Shown: in pieces, positions 36,143 to 44,440 of the stretch | Numbering within the stretch: position 1 is the first letter of the stretch | Layout: every line of letters starts with the position of its first letter | From: Spongiibacteraceae bacterium | Lineage (GTDB): Bacteria; Pseudomonadota; Gammaproteobacteria; Pseudomonadales; Spongiibacteraceae | Assembly: GCA_002710725.1 (NCBI GenBank) | Contig: PAKT01000049.1 | Location: 1 to 48,229, forward strand | Length of the DNA: 48,229 nt | Direction of reading: 5' to 3' | The notes under the pieces: model-generated | Seen by the model: the letters and a program-made list of their open reading frames with translations, nothing else | Databases searched by the model: none | What the model was told of the DNA's origin: nothing | Program-made: the position numbers and the translations under genes

Positions 36143-36865
36143 TCAGGCGCCGATTTTCAGGGAGTCGGGTTTGAGCTGCATTTCAATGCGCTCATCGCCG
36201 TCGTCCTGCTCCATTTTGATGATCAGGTACTCCAGATCCGGGGCGACCCAGATAAAGGTCTCCCGGTCTTTGCCGGCGCTTGTCTGACGCAGTTTAACGG
36301 TCTGCATCTGGCGCCGGCCAAGGGTCAAAATCTCTTCCCCCACTTTTTCGACGCGGTACTGCTTGTGGCGCCCGCGATCCACCAGCTTGTAGGTTCGCGG
36401 CTGCTGCAGACGGCCGGCCAGCAGATCGAGCCGCAGCTGCAGTTGGTAGCTGAGTTTGTCAAAGGTGTCTGGCTCAAGTTCGGCCCGGCGCTGGCCATCG
36501 TCCAGATCAAAAGTAGCCTGCTTTTTCTTCCAGTTGTAGCGGATAGTCTGGTCTTTGCTCGTGCCGGGATTCTGACGATAGCGGTATTTGACAGGTTTTA
36601 TGTTTTTCCCGTCAAAATCGACCACAGCGGTCTCTTCCAGACTGAAGAAGAGAACGCGCGCCGAATCGTGAAGCTGCCAGCGCGACTCGCTGCTGCGCTC
36701 CAGGTGGCGTTCAACTTCGGCCGCCAGCCCGCCTTTCACCAGATGATAGGTGGCGCTGTAGGGGGTGAGTAGTGGAGTGGGTTCGCCGAGAAGCGCCTGC
36801 GCCGGGAAGACGCTAGTCAGAAGTGCCGTTAAAAGGAAAGCCTGTAGCCGGGAGTGCTTCGCCAT
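36143..36865 (-). CDS. DUF3108 family exported protein
   Basis: Predicted periplasmic protein, 240 residues, with a signal peptide (LQAFLLTALLTSVFPAQA). The mature part is rich in beta strands (TPYSATYHLVKGGL, KYRYRQNPGTSKDQTIRYNW, FIWVAPDLEYLIIKMEQ), as in DUF3108, whose function is unknown. Start at the ATG at 36865 (a TTG lies just upstream); either way it overlaps the 3' end of purN by about 53 bases. The purM-purN-DUF3108 order is the same in Pseudomonas. Confidence 0.88.
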   Translation of the reverse strand: MAKHSRLQAFLLTALLTSVFPAQALLGEPTPLLTPYSATYHLVKGGLAAEVERHLERSSESRWQLHDSARVLFFSLEETAVVDFDGKNIKPVKYRYRQNPGTSKDQTIRYNWKKKQATFDLDDGQRRAELEPDTFDKLSYQLQLRLDLLAGRLQQPRTYKLVDRGRHKQYRVEKVGEEILTLGRRQMQTVKLRQTSAGKDRETFIWVAPDLEYLIIKMEQDDGDERIEMQLKPDSLKIGA

Positions 36866-37466
36866 CAAGTTCTGCTCGGTTGCCGTTAAGAATCAGTCGA
36901 CCCTGCGCGTACCACTGGGCCGCCAGCGGGTAAATGCGGTGTTCCTGTTCGAGTACGCGAGCGGCGAGAAGTTCCGCCCCATCTCCCGCCTCTATAGGCA
37001 CGCGAGCGTGGATTACCGGTGGTCCGCCGTCAAGTTCTTCGGTCACAAAATGTACAGTCGCTCCCGCTTCCGTATCGCCGGCATCGATTGCCCGCTGGTG
37101 GGTGTGCAGGCCGGGATATTTGGGCAGTAGCGAGGGATGGATATTGAGCATGCGGCCGCGGTAGTGGCGCACAAAGTCCGCGCCAAGGATGCGCATAAAG
37201 CCGGCGAGGATCACCAGGTCGGGTTGATAGCCGTCGATAACTTCGCGTAAAGCCGCGTCAAAATCGTCCCGATTGCTATAGGCGGTATGGTCTACGGCAG
37301 CAGTCGAAATACCGGCGTCACGCGCGCGCTCCAAACCTTGGGCAGCCGGCCGGTTGCTGATAACGGCGCTGATCGTCGCATCGAGTCTGCCGCTTTGGGC
37401 GCTGTCGATAAAAGCCTGCAGATTGGACCCGCTGCCAGAGATCAGGATGACGGTATTGCAGGGCAT
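36813..37466 (-). CDS. purN: phosphoribosylglycinamide formyltransferase
   Basis: Third step of purine synthesis, formyl transfer from 10-formyl-THF to GAR; 217 residues. N-terminal VILISGSGSNLQAFID binds the phosphoribosyl group. Active-site elements are LAGFMRILGADFV, NIHPSLLPKYPGLHTHQRAI (Asn and His) and GATVHFVTEELDGG with the catalytic Asp. The ATG at 37466 directly follows the purM stop with no gap. Its last 53 bases are shared with the DUF3108 gene in another frame. Confidence 0.97.
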   Translation of the reverse strand: MPCNTVILISGSGSNLQAFIDSAQSGRLDATISAVISNRPAAQGLERARDAGISTAAVDHTAYSNRDDFDAALREVIDGYQPDLVILAGFMRILGADFVRHYRGRMLNIHPSLLPKYPGLHTHQRAIDAGDTEAGATVHFVTEELDGGPPVIHARVPIEAGDGAELLAARVLEQEHRIYPLAAQWYAQGRLILNGNRAELDGEALPATGFPFNGTSD

Positions 37467-38513
37467 TTACAGCCCCTGCAATACGACGCGCTCGCCGTCC
37501 TCGGGGCAGGACTGGATTTCACCGATCAGGGCGGCGGTTTCGCCCTGCTGCTTGAGCATATCCATCACGGATTCGGTCTGCGAGGCATCGACGCACAGTA
37601 CAAAGCCGATACCGCAGTTGAAGGTGCGGTACATTTCGCGGGTTTCGACATTGCCCTGCTGTTGCAGCCAGTCAAAGATTTCCGGGCGCTGCCAGCTGTT
37701 CAGGTCGATCGTGGCGCGGGTACCCTTGGGCAGCACCCGGGGCACGTTTTCCAGCAGGCCGCCACCGGTGATATGGGCCATCGCCTTGATTGGGTATTCC
37801 TTGATCAGGCGCAGCACCTGCTTGGCGTAGATGCGAGTGGGGGTCAGCAGGGTCTCGCCGAGGGTGCTGTCACCAAAAGGCTGAGACAGGTCGGCGCCAG
37901 AGACCTCAATGATCTTGCGGATCAGCGAATAGCCATTGGAGTGGGGCCCCGAGGAACTGATGCCAATCAGCTGGTCACCCACTTTCACGGTGAAGCCGTC
38001 GATGATCTTGGATTTCTCCACCACACCGACACAGAAGCCGGCCAGGTCGTAGTCCTCGCCCTCGTACATGCCGGGCATTTCGGCGGTTTCGCCGCCAACC
38101 AGGGCGCAGCCGGAAAGTTCGCAGCCTGCGCCGATGCCCTCGACCACTTGCGCAGCGACATCAACGTTGAGCGCGCCGGTGGCGTAATAATCGAGGAAAA
38201 ACAGGGGTTCGGCGCCGGTCACCAGCAGGTCGTTGGCGCACATGGCCACCAGGTCGATGCCGATGGTGTTGTGAATGCCGAGATCCATGGCCAGACGCAG
38301 CTTGGTACCGACACCGTCAGTGCCCGACACCAGAACCGGTTCCCTGTAACCGCTGGGAATCTGACACAGTGCGCCGAAGCCACCGAGGCCGGACATCACT
38401 TCCGAGCGGCGGGTTTTCTTGGCGACATGCTTGATTCGCTCAACCAGCGCATCTCCCGCGTCGATATCGACACCGGCATCTTTATAGCTGAGGGGGCGGG
38501 AGGATTCGGTCAT
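37467..38513 (-). CDS. purM: phosphoribosylformylglycinamidine cyclo-ligase
   Basis: AIR synthetase, fifth step of purine synthesis, 348 residues. The start is the ATG at 38513 ([20 protein letters not shown]); the frame continues 17 codons upstream without family content. ATP- and substrate-binding segments are [22 protein letters not shown] and [34 protein letters not shown] completes the PurM pattern. First gene of purM-purN-DUF3108, divergent from the DUF2066 gene. Confidence 0.98.
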   Translation of the reverse strand: MTESSRPLSYKDAGVDIDAGDALVERIKHVAKKTRRSEVMSGLGGFGALCQIPSGYREPVLVSGTDGVGTKLRLAMDLGIHNTIGIDLVAMCANDLLVTGAEPLFFLDYYATGALNVDVAAQVVEGIGAGCELSGCALVGGETAEMPGMYEGEDYDLAGFCVGVVEKSKIIDGFTVKVGDQLIGISSSGPHSNGYSLIRKIIEVSGADLSQPFGDSTLGETLLTPTRIYAKQVLRLIKEYPIKAMAHITGGGLLENVPRVLPKGTRATIDLNSWQRPEIFDWLQQQGNVETREMYRTFNCGIGFVLCVDASQTESVMDMLKQQGETAALIGEIQSCPEDGERVVLQGL

Positions 38514-38668
38514 GTTGGGGCACCTTAATTCGAGGGCGGCTATTCTAGCGTGAATAAACGCCAAATTCAGCAGTAAATTGGCTTGAGCGAGCCTGAATAT
38601 TCTCCGGCTGATTCGTCGGGCTGGCCTTGCTACAATGCCACGCTGCTATCTTGCGGGTCTGCGGGAAG

Positions 38669-39745
38669 ATGATGAAAAGAATGCTGGTGCTTCTGGCGTT
38701 TGGCCTGATGTGTTCGGGGCTGTACGCGGAAGTGATGAAGTCGTTGTACGACGTGCGGGTACCGGTTACCCAGCGCGGTGAGGCAGAGCTGTCCGGTGCG
38801 GTGGTCGAAGGCCTGAATACCGTGTTGGTGCGGGTCAGTGGTCGGGCCGATATAGGGCAGTTCGACTCCGTCCGTCAGGCGCTGCGGCAGGCGCGTAGCC
38901 TGTTGCTGCAGTACCGCTATGACCGGGAGTTTGTGGATGGCGAGGAACAGTTGCGGGTGGCGCTGAGTTTCAGCGAGCCTGAAGTGAATCGGCTGTTGCT
39001 GCAATCCGGCCTGCCGGTGTGGGATAAAAACCGTCCGCAAACACTGGTCTGGCTGGTGGTGGACGATGTCAGTGGTCGGCAGTTTGTCAGCGAGGAAACC
39101 CATCCTGATGTCGTGGCGGCACTGCGCGAAGCGGCGGCGGCGCGCGGCCTGCCGCTGGCATTTCCGGTGCTCGATATCGACGATCGGATTCAGCTGAATA
39201 TCGATCAGGTCTGGTCTATGCAGCTGGATGCGGTGCGTCGCGCGGCCGAGCGTTATCGCACCTCCCATGTGCTTACCGGGCGTATCACACGCCTGTCGAC
39301 TCGCTGGCTGGGCAATTTTGTGTATCTCAGTGCGGACGACGAGGCTTTTGTTGACCATCAGGCGCCGATGGTTGCGGAGATCCTGACGCCGACCGTCAAT
39401 ACAATTGCCGACGAGCTGGGCGCGCGCTATGCGGTGCTGCGCTCGGAGGGGGACTCACTGAATGCCAATATTGTGGTCAGCGGCGTAAATGATTTCCGCG
39501 ATTATGCTCGCCTGCTGACCTATCTTGAAGGCGTTGCGGTTATCGAACACGCCAATCCGGTCTGGGTGGATGGATCGCAACTGATTGTGCAGCTTCATCT
39601 GCAGGGCAGCATCGATAAAGCGCGTCAGTTTTTCCAGCTGGATAAAAAACTGCTGGAAGATGAAAACCCCGGCCTGGCATTCTCGGATTCGCAGCTGCCG
39701 CTCGAACAGATACACAGCTATTACCGCTGGCAAAACCTGCCATGA
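38669..39745 (+). CDS. DUF2066 family exported protein
   Basis: Predicted periplasmic protein, about 358 residues, with a signal peptide (MLVLLAFGLMCSGLYA). The family opens with LYDVRVPVTQRGEAELSGAV and has a middle VWLVVDD segment; its function is unknown. Start at the ATG at 38669 or the one directly after it; GGGAAG lies just upstream. It overlaps the permease gene by four bases (ATGA). The set DUF2066, AI-2E permease and hda facing purM matches Pseudomonas. Confidence 0.88.
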   Translation: MMKRMLVLLAFGLMCSGLYAEVMKSLYDVRVPVTQRGEAELSGAVVEGLNTVLVRVSGRADIGQFDSVRQALRQARSLLLQYRYDREFVDGEEQLRVALSFSEPEVNRLLLQSGLPVWDKNRPQTLVWLVVDDVSGRQFVSEETHPDVVAALREAAAARGLPLAFPVLDIDDRIQLNIDQVWSMQLDAVRRAAERYRTSHVLTGRITRLSTRWLGNFVYLSADDEAFVDHQAPMVAEILTPTVNTIADELGARYAVLRSEGDSLNANIVVSGVNDFRDYARLLTYLEGVAVIEHANPVWVDGSQLIVQLHLQGSIDKARQFFQLDKKLLEDENPGLAFSDSQLPLEQIHSYYRWQNLP

Positions 39746-40863
39746 ATCCGCTGAACGAAGCGCCTAACACGCGTCTTTTGTTGCTGGCGGCGGGCCTGTT
39801 TGCGCTGGCGCTGCTAATCCACCTGCTGAAACCGATTCTGGCGCCCTTTCTGGTGGGAGCCTTGCTCGCCTATCTGGGCGACCCGCTGGTTGATCGGCTG
39901 GAAGCCCGCAAACTTGGTCGTACCTCGGCGGTGTGCTTGGTTTTTCTGGGTTTGAGCCTGATGGGGTTGATTGGGCTGTTAATTGCTCTCCCGCTCCTGA
40001 TTGATCAGTTTCAGCTGCTGAACGTACGCCTGCACTCGCTGGTGCAGTGGTTGCAGGTCAACGTCCTGCCCGAGCTGAAGGCCAGGTTCGGTGATGGCGC
40101 CTCACTGTCCCAGGCGGGGCAGGCTTTGGGCCAGAATATCGGTACTGCGGGGGATGTCATTCTGCGGTTGTGGTCTCGGATTTTCGGCTCCAGCCTGGCC
40201 ATCGTCGGCTGGTTGAGCATGCTGGTATTGATTCCTGTGGTGACGTTTTATCTGTTACGGGATTGGGACATTCTGATCGCGAAAATCCGCGATTTGCTGC
40301 CGCGCCGGATCGAAGGTCGAGCAGCGATTATCGCACGCGAATGCGACGAGATTCTCGGCGCGTTCATCCGCGGCCAGTTACTGGTGATGACGGCACTGGC
40401 AGTTATTTACACCCTGGGCTTGTGGCTGGTTGGGCTTGAGTTGGCCCTGGTATTGGGTTTGCTTGCCGGGCTGGCGAGTATCGTCCCCTACATGGGGTTT
40501 GTCGTGGGTATCGTTGCTGCGGTGATTGCGGCCTGGTTTCAGTTTCACGATATCTGGGTGCTGTTGCAGGTAGGCGTGGTATTTGGCATCGGGCAGATGC
40601 TTGAAGGCATGGTGTTGACGCCCTTGCTGGTCGGTGATCGCATTGGTCTGCACCCGGTAGCGGTGATATTCGCCCTGCTGGCGGGCGGGCAGCTGTTTGG
40701 TTTTGTCGGAATACTGCTGGCTTTGCCGACCGCGGCCGTGGTCATGGTGATGCTGCGGCACGTGCACACCAGTTACCTCGGTAGCGATTTTTACTCGGCG
40801 GGCCGCCAAGTGCCGGAGCAGTTGCCGCCGGAGGCCCCGCGAGACAATACACCAAATGAGTGA
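39742..40863 (+). CDS. AI-2E/PerM family membrane protein
   Basis: Inner-membrane protein of 373 residues with about eight hydrophobic segments (LLLLAAGLFALALLIHLL, LVGALLAYLGDPLVDRLE, VYTLGLWLVGLEL region, IVPYMGFVVGIVAAVIAAW). PYMGFVVG and LVGDRIGLHPVAVIFALLAG are family markers. Members have been linked to autoinducer-2 export or Na+/H+ exchange; the role of this branch is not settled. It overlaps both neighbours (four and eight bases). Confidence 0.92.
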   Translation: MNPLNEAPNTRLLLLAAGLFALALLIHLLKPILAPFLVGALLAYLGDPLVDRLEARKLGRTSAVCLVFLGLSLMGLIGLLIALPLLIDQFQLLNVRLHSLVQWLQVNVLPELKARFGDGASLSQAGQALGQNIGTAGDVILRLWSRIFGSSLAIVGWLSMLVLIPVVTFYLLRDWDILIAKIRDLLPRRIEGRAAIIARECDEILGAFIRGQLLVMTALAVIYTLGLWLVGLELALVLGLLAGLASIVPYMGFVVGIVAAVIAAWFQFHDIWVLLQVGVVFGIGQMLEGMVLTPLLVGDRIGLHPVAVIFALLAGGQLFGFVGILLALPTAAVVMVMLRHVHTSYLGSDFYSAGRQVPEQLPPEAPRDNTPNE

Positions 40864-41554
40864 GCAGCTGGCACTGGGGCTGGGCCCCGACAAATTCCTG
40901 ACCTTTGACAACTTCTACGTCATCGGCTCCAACCGTTTACTGGTGAATCAACTGGGCTTGCAGGCCCGTGGCGAGGGGGAACAGTGGGTTATGGTGCATG
41001 GCGGCGCTGAGAGTGGCCGCAGTCATTTGCTGCAGGCCAGCTGTCAGGCGGCGGCGGCAGCCGGTCGCGTTGCATCCTATCTGCCCTTGAAGGAAATGGG
41101 CGCTTATTCGCCGGCCGACGTTCTGGCCGGAGCGGAAAGTCTTGATCTTTTATGCTTGGATGATGTGGACCTCGCTATGGGGCGGGCCGACTGGGAAGAG
41201 GCTCTGTTTCATCTTTATAACCGCGCAATATTGAGCGGCACGGCTTTGCTGCTTTCGTCCTTGCGGCCTGCCGGCAGTCTGGACTGCGGATTGCCGGACC
41301 TTCGATCGCGGTTGGCCAGTTTCAGCGTCTACCAACTGCATGCGCTGAGTGATGAGGAGCGCTTGCGGGCGCTGATCTTCAGGGCCGAGGGGCTGGGGAT
41401 GGAATTAACCGCCGAGGTGGCGGATTACCTCTATCATCGGGCGGCGAGAAATCTTGCGGCTCTGTTCGAGATTCTGGAGCAGCTTGACCGGGAATCCCTG
41501 CGTCATCAGCGTGCTCTGACCAAACCCTTTGTGAAATCGGTGATGGGTTGGTAG
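40856..41554 (+). CDS. hda: DnaA regulatory inactivator Hda
   Basis: AAA+ protein that with the sliding clamp stimulates ATP hydrolysis by DnaA, preventing re-initiation; 232 residues. The N-terminal clamp-binding motif is QLALGLG (residues 4-10), followed by FDNFYVIGSNRLLV as in DnaA/Hda. The Walker A-like loop is GGAESGRSHLL, Walker B is LLCLDDVDLA, and sensor/arginine-finger region LPDLRSRLA. Its start lies inside the end of the permease gene (eight-base overlap). Confidence 0.95.
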   Translation: MSEQLALGLGPDKFLTFDNFYVIGSNRLLVNQLGLQARGEGEQWVMVHGGAESGRSHLLQASCQAAAAAGRVASYLPLKEMGAYSPADVLAGAESLDLLCLDDVDLAMGRADWEEALFHLYNRAILSGTALLLSSLRPAGSLDCGLPDLRSRLASFSVYQLHALSDEERLRALIFRAEGLGMELTAEVADYLYHRAARNLAALFEILEQLDRESLRHQRALTKPFVKSVMGW

Positions 41555-41585
41555 TGCGGTAGACAACTTGTCAATTTATTCACTT

Positions 41586-41620
41586 AAGCCATTAATTAGA
41601 CTGGCTTTAGTGGTTTTTTT
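41586..41620 (+). terminator. possible intrinsic terminator after hda
   Basis: Six-base stem AAGCCA (41586-41591)/TGGCTT (41602-41607) with a ten-base loop, then TAGTGG and seven T. The T-run is offset from the stem, so strength is doubtful. It separates hda from the OmpA-like gene. Confidence 0.45.
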
Positions 41621-41760
41621 GCGTTATACGTATGGGCGTTGATGAAAATAACGACTGAACGTGGGGGAAGCTCGCCACATCCAGAGTGAAAACTCAGGTC
41701 TCAGTTATAACAATCCAGTTTTTGGATCAAAGTAAGGCGTTCACGCAAGGGGAGTTAATA

Positions 41761-42873
41761 ATGAACAAAACTATTGCCGTATCGATTCTGGCAGCCGCGG
41801 CAGCGGGTCTTTCGACCACGGCCGCAGCGGAAGGTCCATGGCGGGCCAGCCTGTCCGTCGGTCAGCAGACTTTCGGTTCCGACCGCGACCTGGATGATGC
41901 CACTACCGGCATTCTGGGTATCGAACGGGAGCTGTCTGAAGACTGGGGTGTTGAGTTCCGCTACATGAATTCCGCACCGGATCACAAATACAGCAGCAAT
42001 ATTGATGCTGATCTGCATCAGGGCAGCCTGGATCTGCTGCGCTATTTCGGTGGCGAGCGCTGGAAGCCTTACGCGGCGATCGGCCTTGGTCATGCCGAGT
42101 TCAATTTTGACGGCGCAGCCAACAGCACTGAAACCCAAGCCAACATCGGCGGCGGGGTTCGCTACCTGTTCGATCAGAACTGGTCTGCGCGCTTCGATGC
42201 CCGTGTGATCAATGGGCTGGATGTTGAACAGACCGACGGTCTGATCAGTCTGGGTGTGGCCTACGCCTTCGGCGAGTCGAAGTCTAAGCCCGAGCCCAAG
42301 CGCACGCCAATGAAGCCGATGGAAAAAGATACTGACGGCGACGGCGTGGGTGATACCACGGATCGCTGTGCCAATACGCCAGTGGGTGTTGTTGTGAATG
42401 CTGCCGGTTGTCCGCTGGATACCGACGGCGACGGCGTAGCTGACTACAAAGACAAGTGTCCGCAGACTCCAGCAGGTCGTCAGGTTGATGAAACCGGTTG
42501 TAAATTCGTACTGACCCGCACCGAGCAGGTCCGTATGGAAGTGAACTTTGCGTCCAACTCAGCGGAAATTCCCGCGCAGTACCTGCCGGAAATTGCGAAG
42601 GTTGCCGAGTTCCTGAAGAAGTTTGGCGGTGTCAGCGCAGTGATCGAAGGTCACTCTGACAGCTCCGGTGCAGACGCTTACAACAAGACTCTGTCTCAGC
42701 GTCGCGCTGATGCAGTTAAGGCCGCACTGGTAACTCGCTACGGCATCAATGCTTCGCGCCTGACCGCTATCGGTTACGGTGAAGAGCGTCCGATCGCGTC
42801 TAACGATACCCGTGAAGGGCGTCGTGAGAACCGTCGGGTTGTTGCTGTACTGAAGGCTGAAGTTTCCGAGTAA
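41761..42873 (+). CDS. OmpA-family outer-membrane protein with thrombospondin type-3 repeats
   Basis: Outer-membrane porin/anchor of 370 residues, resembling OprF. The start is the ATG at 41761 after AAGGGGAG; the signal peptide is MNKTIAVSILAAAAAGLSTT with cleavage after AAA. Residues about 24-175 form an eight-strand beta-barrel (ending VAYAF). A Pro/Lys linker precedes two calcium-binding-type repeats (DTDGDGVGD, DTDGDGVAD) with paired cysteines. The C-terminal OmpA domain (from about 255) binds peptidoglycan: IEGHSDSSGADAYNKTLSQR. Codon use looks more biased than its neighbours, as for an abundant protein; I judge this by eye. Confidence 0.95.
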   Translation: MNKTIAVSILAAAAAGLSTTAAAEGPWRASLSVGQQTFGSDRDLDDATTGILGIERELSEDWGVEFRYMNSAPDHKYSSNIDADLHQGSLDLLRYFGGERWKPYAAIGLGHAEFNFDGAANSTETQANIGGGVRYLFDQNWSARFDARVINGLDVEQTDGLISLGVAYAFGESKSKPEPKRTPMKPMEKDTDGDGVGDTTDRCANTPVGVVVNAAGCPLDTDGDGVADYKDKCPQTPAGRQVDETGCKFVLTRTEQVRMEVNFASNSAEIPAQYLPEIAKVAEFLKKFGGVSAVIEGHSDSSGADAYNKTLSQRRADAVKAALVTRYGINASRLTAIGYGEERPIASNDTREGRRENRRVVAVLKAEVSE

Positions 42874-42888
42874 ACCAAGCGTTCGTTT

Positions 42889-42919
42889 AAAAGGCCTCCC
42901 ACGCGGAGGCCTTTTTTTT
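42889..42919 (+). terminator. strong intrinsic terminator after OmpA-like gene
   Basis: Arms AAAAGGCCTCC (42889-42899) and GGAGGCCTTTT with a five-base loop, running into eight T. It lies 16 bases after the stop and insulates the MFS gene. Confidence 0.93.
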
Positions 42920-42958
42920 GGTTAAATGTCCCTGATGACAAAAATAATCAGGTGAATC

Positions 42959-44269
42959 GTGAATTCCAGTTATCCTCGCCCCGCTGCCGCCAACTATGTT
43001 CTCGTCATGTTGGTGCTGGCTTACATCCTGTCCTTTATCGATCGCAATATCCTCGCTTTGCTGGTCGGGCCGATACGGGCTGAATTCGAGCTGAGTGATT
43101 TTCAGTTCAGTATTCTGCACGGCTGGGCGTTTACGCTGTTTTATATTTTCCTCGGGCTACCCATTGGCTGGCTGGCGGACCGTTTTTCCCGCAAGTGGAT
43201 TATTACCAGCGGTATTTTCCTGTGGAGTCTGATGACTTGCCTGTGCGGCTTTGCCAAACACTTCGGTTCCCTGTTTGCGACCCGCATCGGTGTCGGCGTG
43301 GGTGAGGCGGCACTGTCACCGCCAGCCTATTCGCTGATGAGTGACTACTTCGAGCCCAAGCGGCTGCGTTTTGCCACGGCAATTTATACCGCCGGGATAA
43401 CGGTGGGCAGCGGTACCTCCTACATGATTGGCGGTTGGTTGTATGAAAAATTCGACGCCATGGGCGGCTGGCAGGTGCCTGCTCTGGGCTGGGAGTTCAA
43501 GGCCTGGCAGCTGACGTTTATTACCGTAGGTCTGCCGGGCGTGCTGGTTGCAGCCCTGTTTTTACTGGTGCGCGAGCCGGTGAGGCAGAAAACGGCGCTC
43601 GACAAGGAAGAGGGCGTGGATTTGGCTGATGTCGGCCAGCATCTGCGAAACCATTGGCAGGCCTATACCTCACTGATTATGGGAATGTCGATGATGGCGG
43701 TGATTGGCTACGGGATGCTCACCTGGCTGCCGGAATTTTTACTGCGAACCTACGGGATGGACAAGACCAGCGGCGGCGCCTGGCTCGGTGGCATCTTTAT
43801 TATCGGAGGCACTGCCGGGACCTTTTCCGGTGCCGTCTTTGCCGAATTGCTGCAGCGTCGCGGTTATGAAGATGCCAATATGCGGCTTATCGGTCTGGTG
43901 GCCGCGATATTGGCGTTGCCGGCGACGCTTGCGGCGCTGATGCCGGGGGCCGGCTTAGCCCTGGCTCTCTATGCGCTGGTGACCTACCTGCAGTACACCC
44001 ATTTCGGGGTGGGCATTGCGGCCCTGCAGCTGATTACGCCGAATCAAATGCGCGCCCAGGTCTCGGCCCTGATGCTGTTCTCCACCAATCTGTTTGGTCT
44101 GGCCCTGGGGGGAAGCTTTGTCGCCTTTTTTACTGACTTCGTCTACCGCAGCGATGGCGCCTTGAATCTGTCCCTGGCCTCGGTGGCGGCCATTGTCTAT
44201 CCGGCCGCTGCGCTGGCCATTTTCTGGGGTTTGCGCCATTACAGGGCGGCTCAGCAAGCGATTGAATAA
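42959..44269 (+). CDS. MFS transporter, spinster-like
   Basis: Inner-membrane transporter of 436 residues, twelve predicted segments. The N-terminus NYVLVMLVLAYILSFIDRNI and motif A (GWLADRFSRKW) with RIGVGVGEAALSPPAYSLMSDYF are typical of the spinster/hexuronate-like group common in marine and sphingolipid- or aromatic-degrading bacteria. The start is the GTG at 42959 preceded by a weak GGTGA site. It stands alone between the terminator at 42889 and the molybdoenzyme gene; the substrate is unknown. Confidence 0.9.
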   Translation: MNSSYPRPAAANYVLVMLVLAYILSFIDRNILALLVGPIRAEFELSDFQFSILHGWAFTLFYIFLGLPIGWLADRFSRKWIITSGIFLWSLMTCLCGFAKHFGSLFATRIGVGVGEAALSPPAYSLMSDYFEPKRLRFATAIYTAGITVGSGTSYMIGGWLYEKFDAMGGWQVPALGWEFKAWQLTFITVGLPGVLVAALFLLVREPVRQKTALDKEEGVDLADVGQHLRNHWQAYTSLIMGMSMMAVIGYGMLTWLPEFLLRTYGMDKTSGGAWLGGIFIIGGTAGTFSGAVFAELLQRRGYEDANMRLIGLVAAILALPATLAALMPGAGLALALYALVTYLQYTHFGVGIAALQLITPNQMRAQVSALMLFSTNLFGLALGGSFVAFFTDFVYRSDGALNLSLASVAAIVYPAAALAIFWGLRHYRAAQQAIE

Positions 44270-44440
44270 TAAGAATAAAAAATCACCTGAGCCAGTCAGG
44301 CTCGTTTGGCATGGATATTGAATTGTCTTCTCGGGCAAGCGGGCTTTTCTTGCTGCAACCCTGTTTTGGTGCACATCTTTCAGTAAAGCCCGATTTTGCC
44401 CGCACCAAGGTGGTGCTCACGCATTATTGGGAGACATTTC

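Noticed and set aside
37287-38528. 413-codon open frame on the plus strand
   Set aside because: Antisense shadow of purM.
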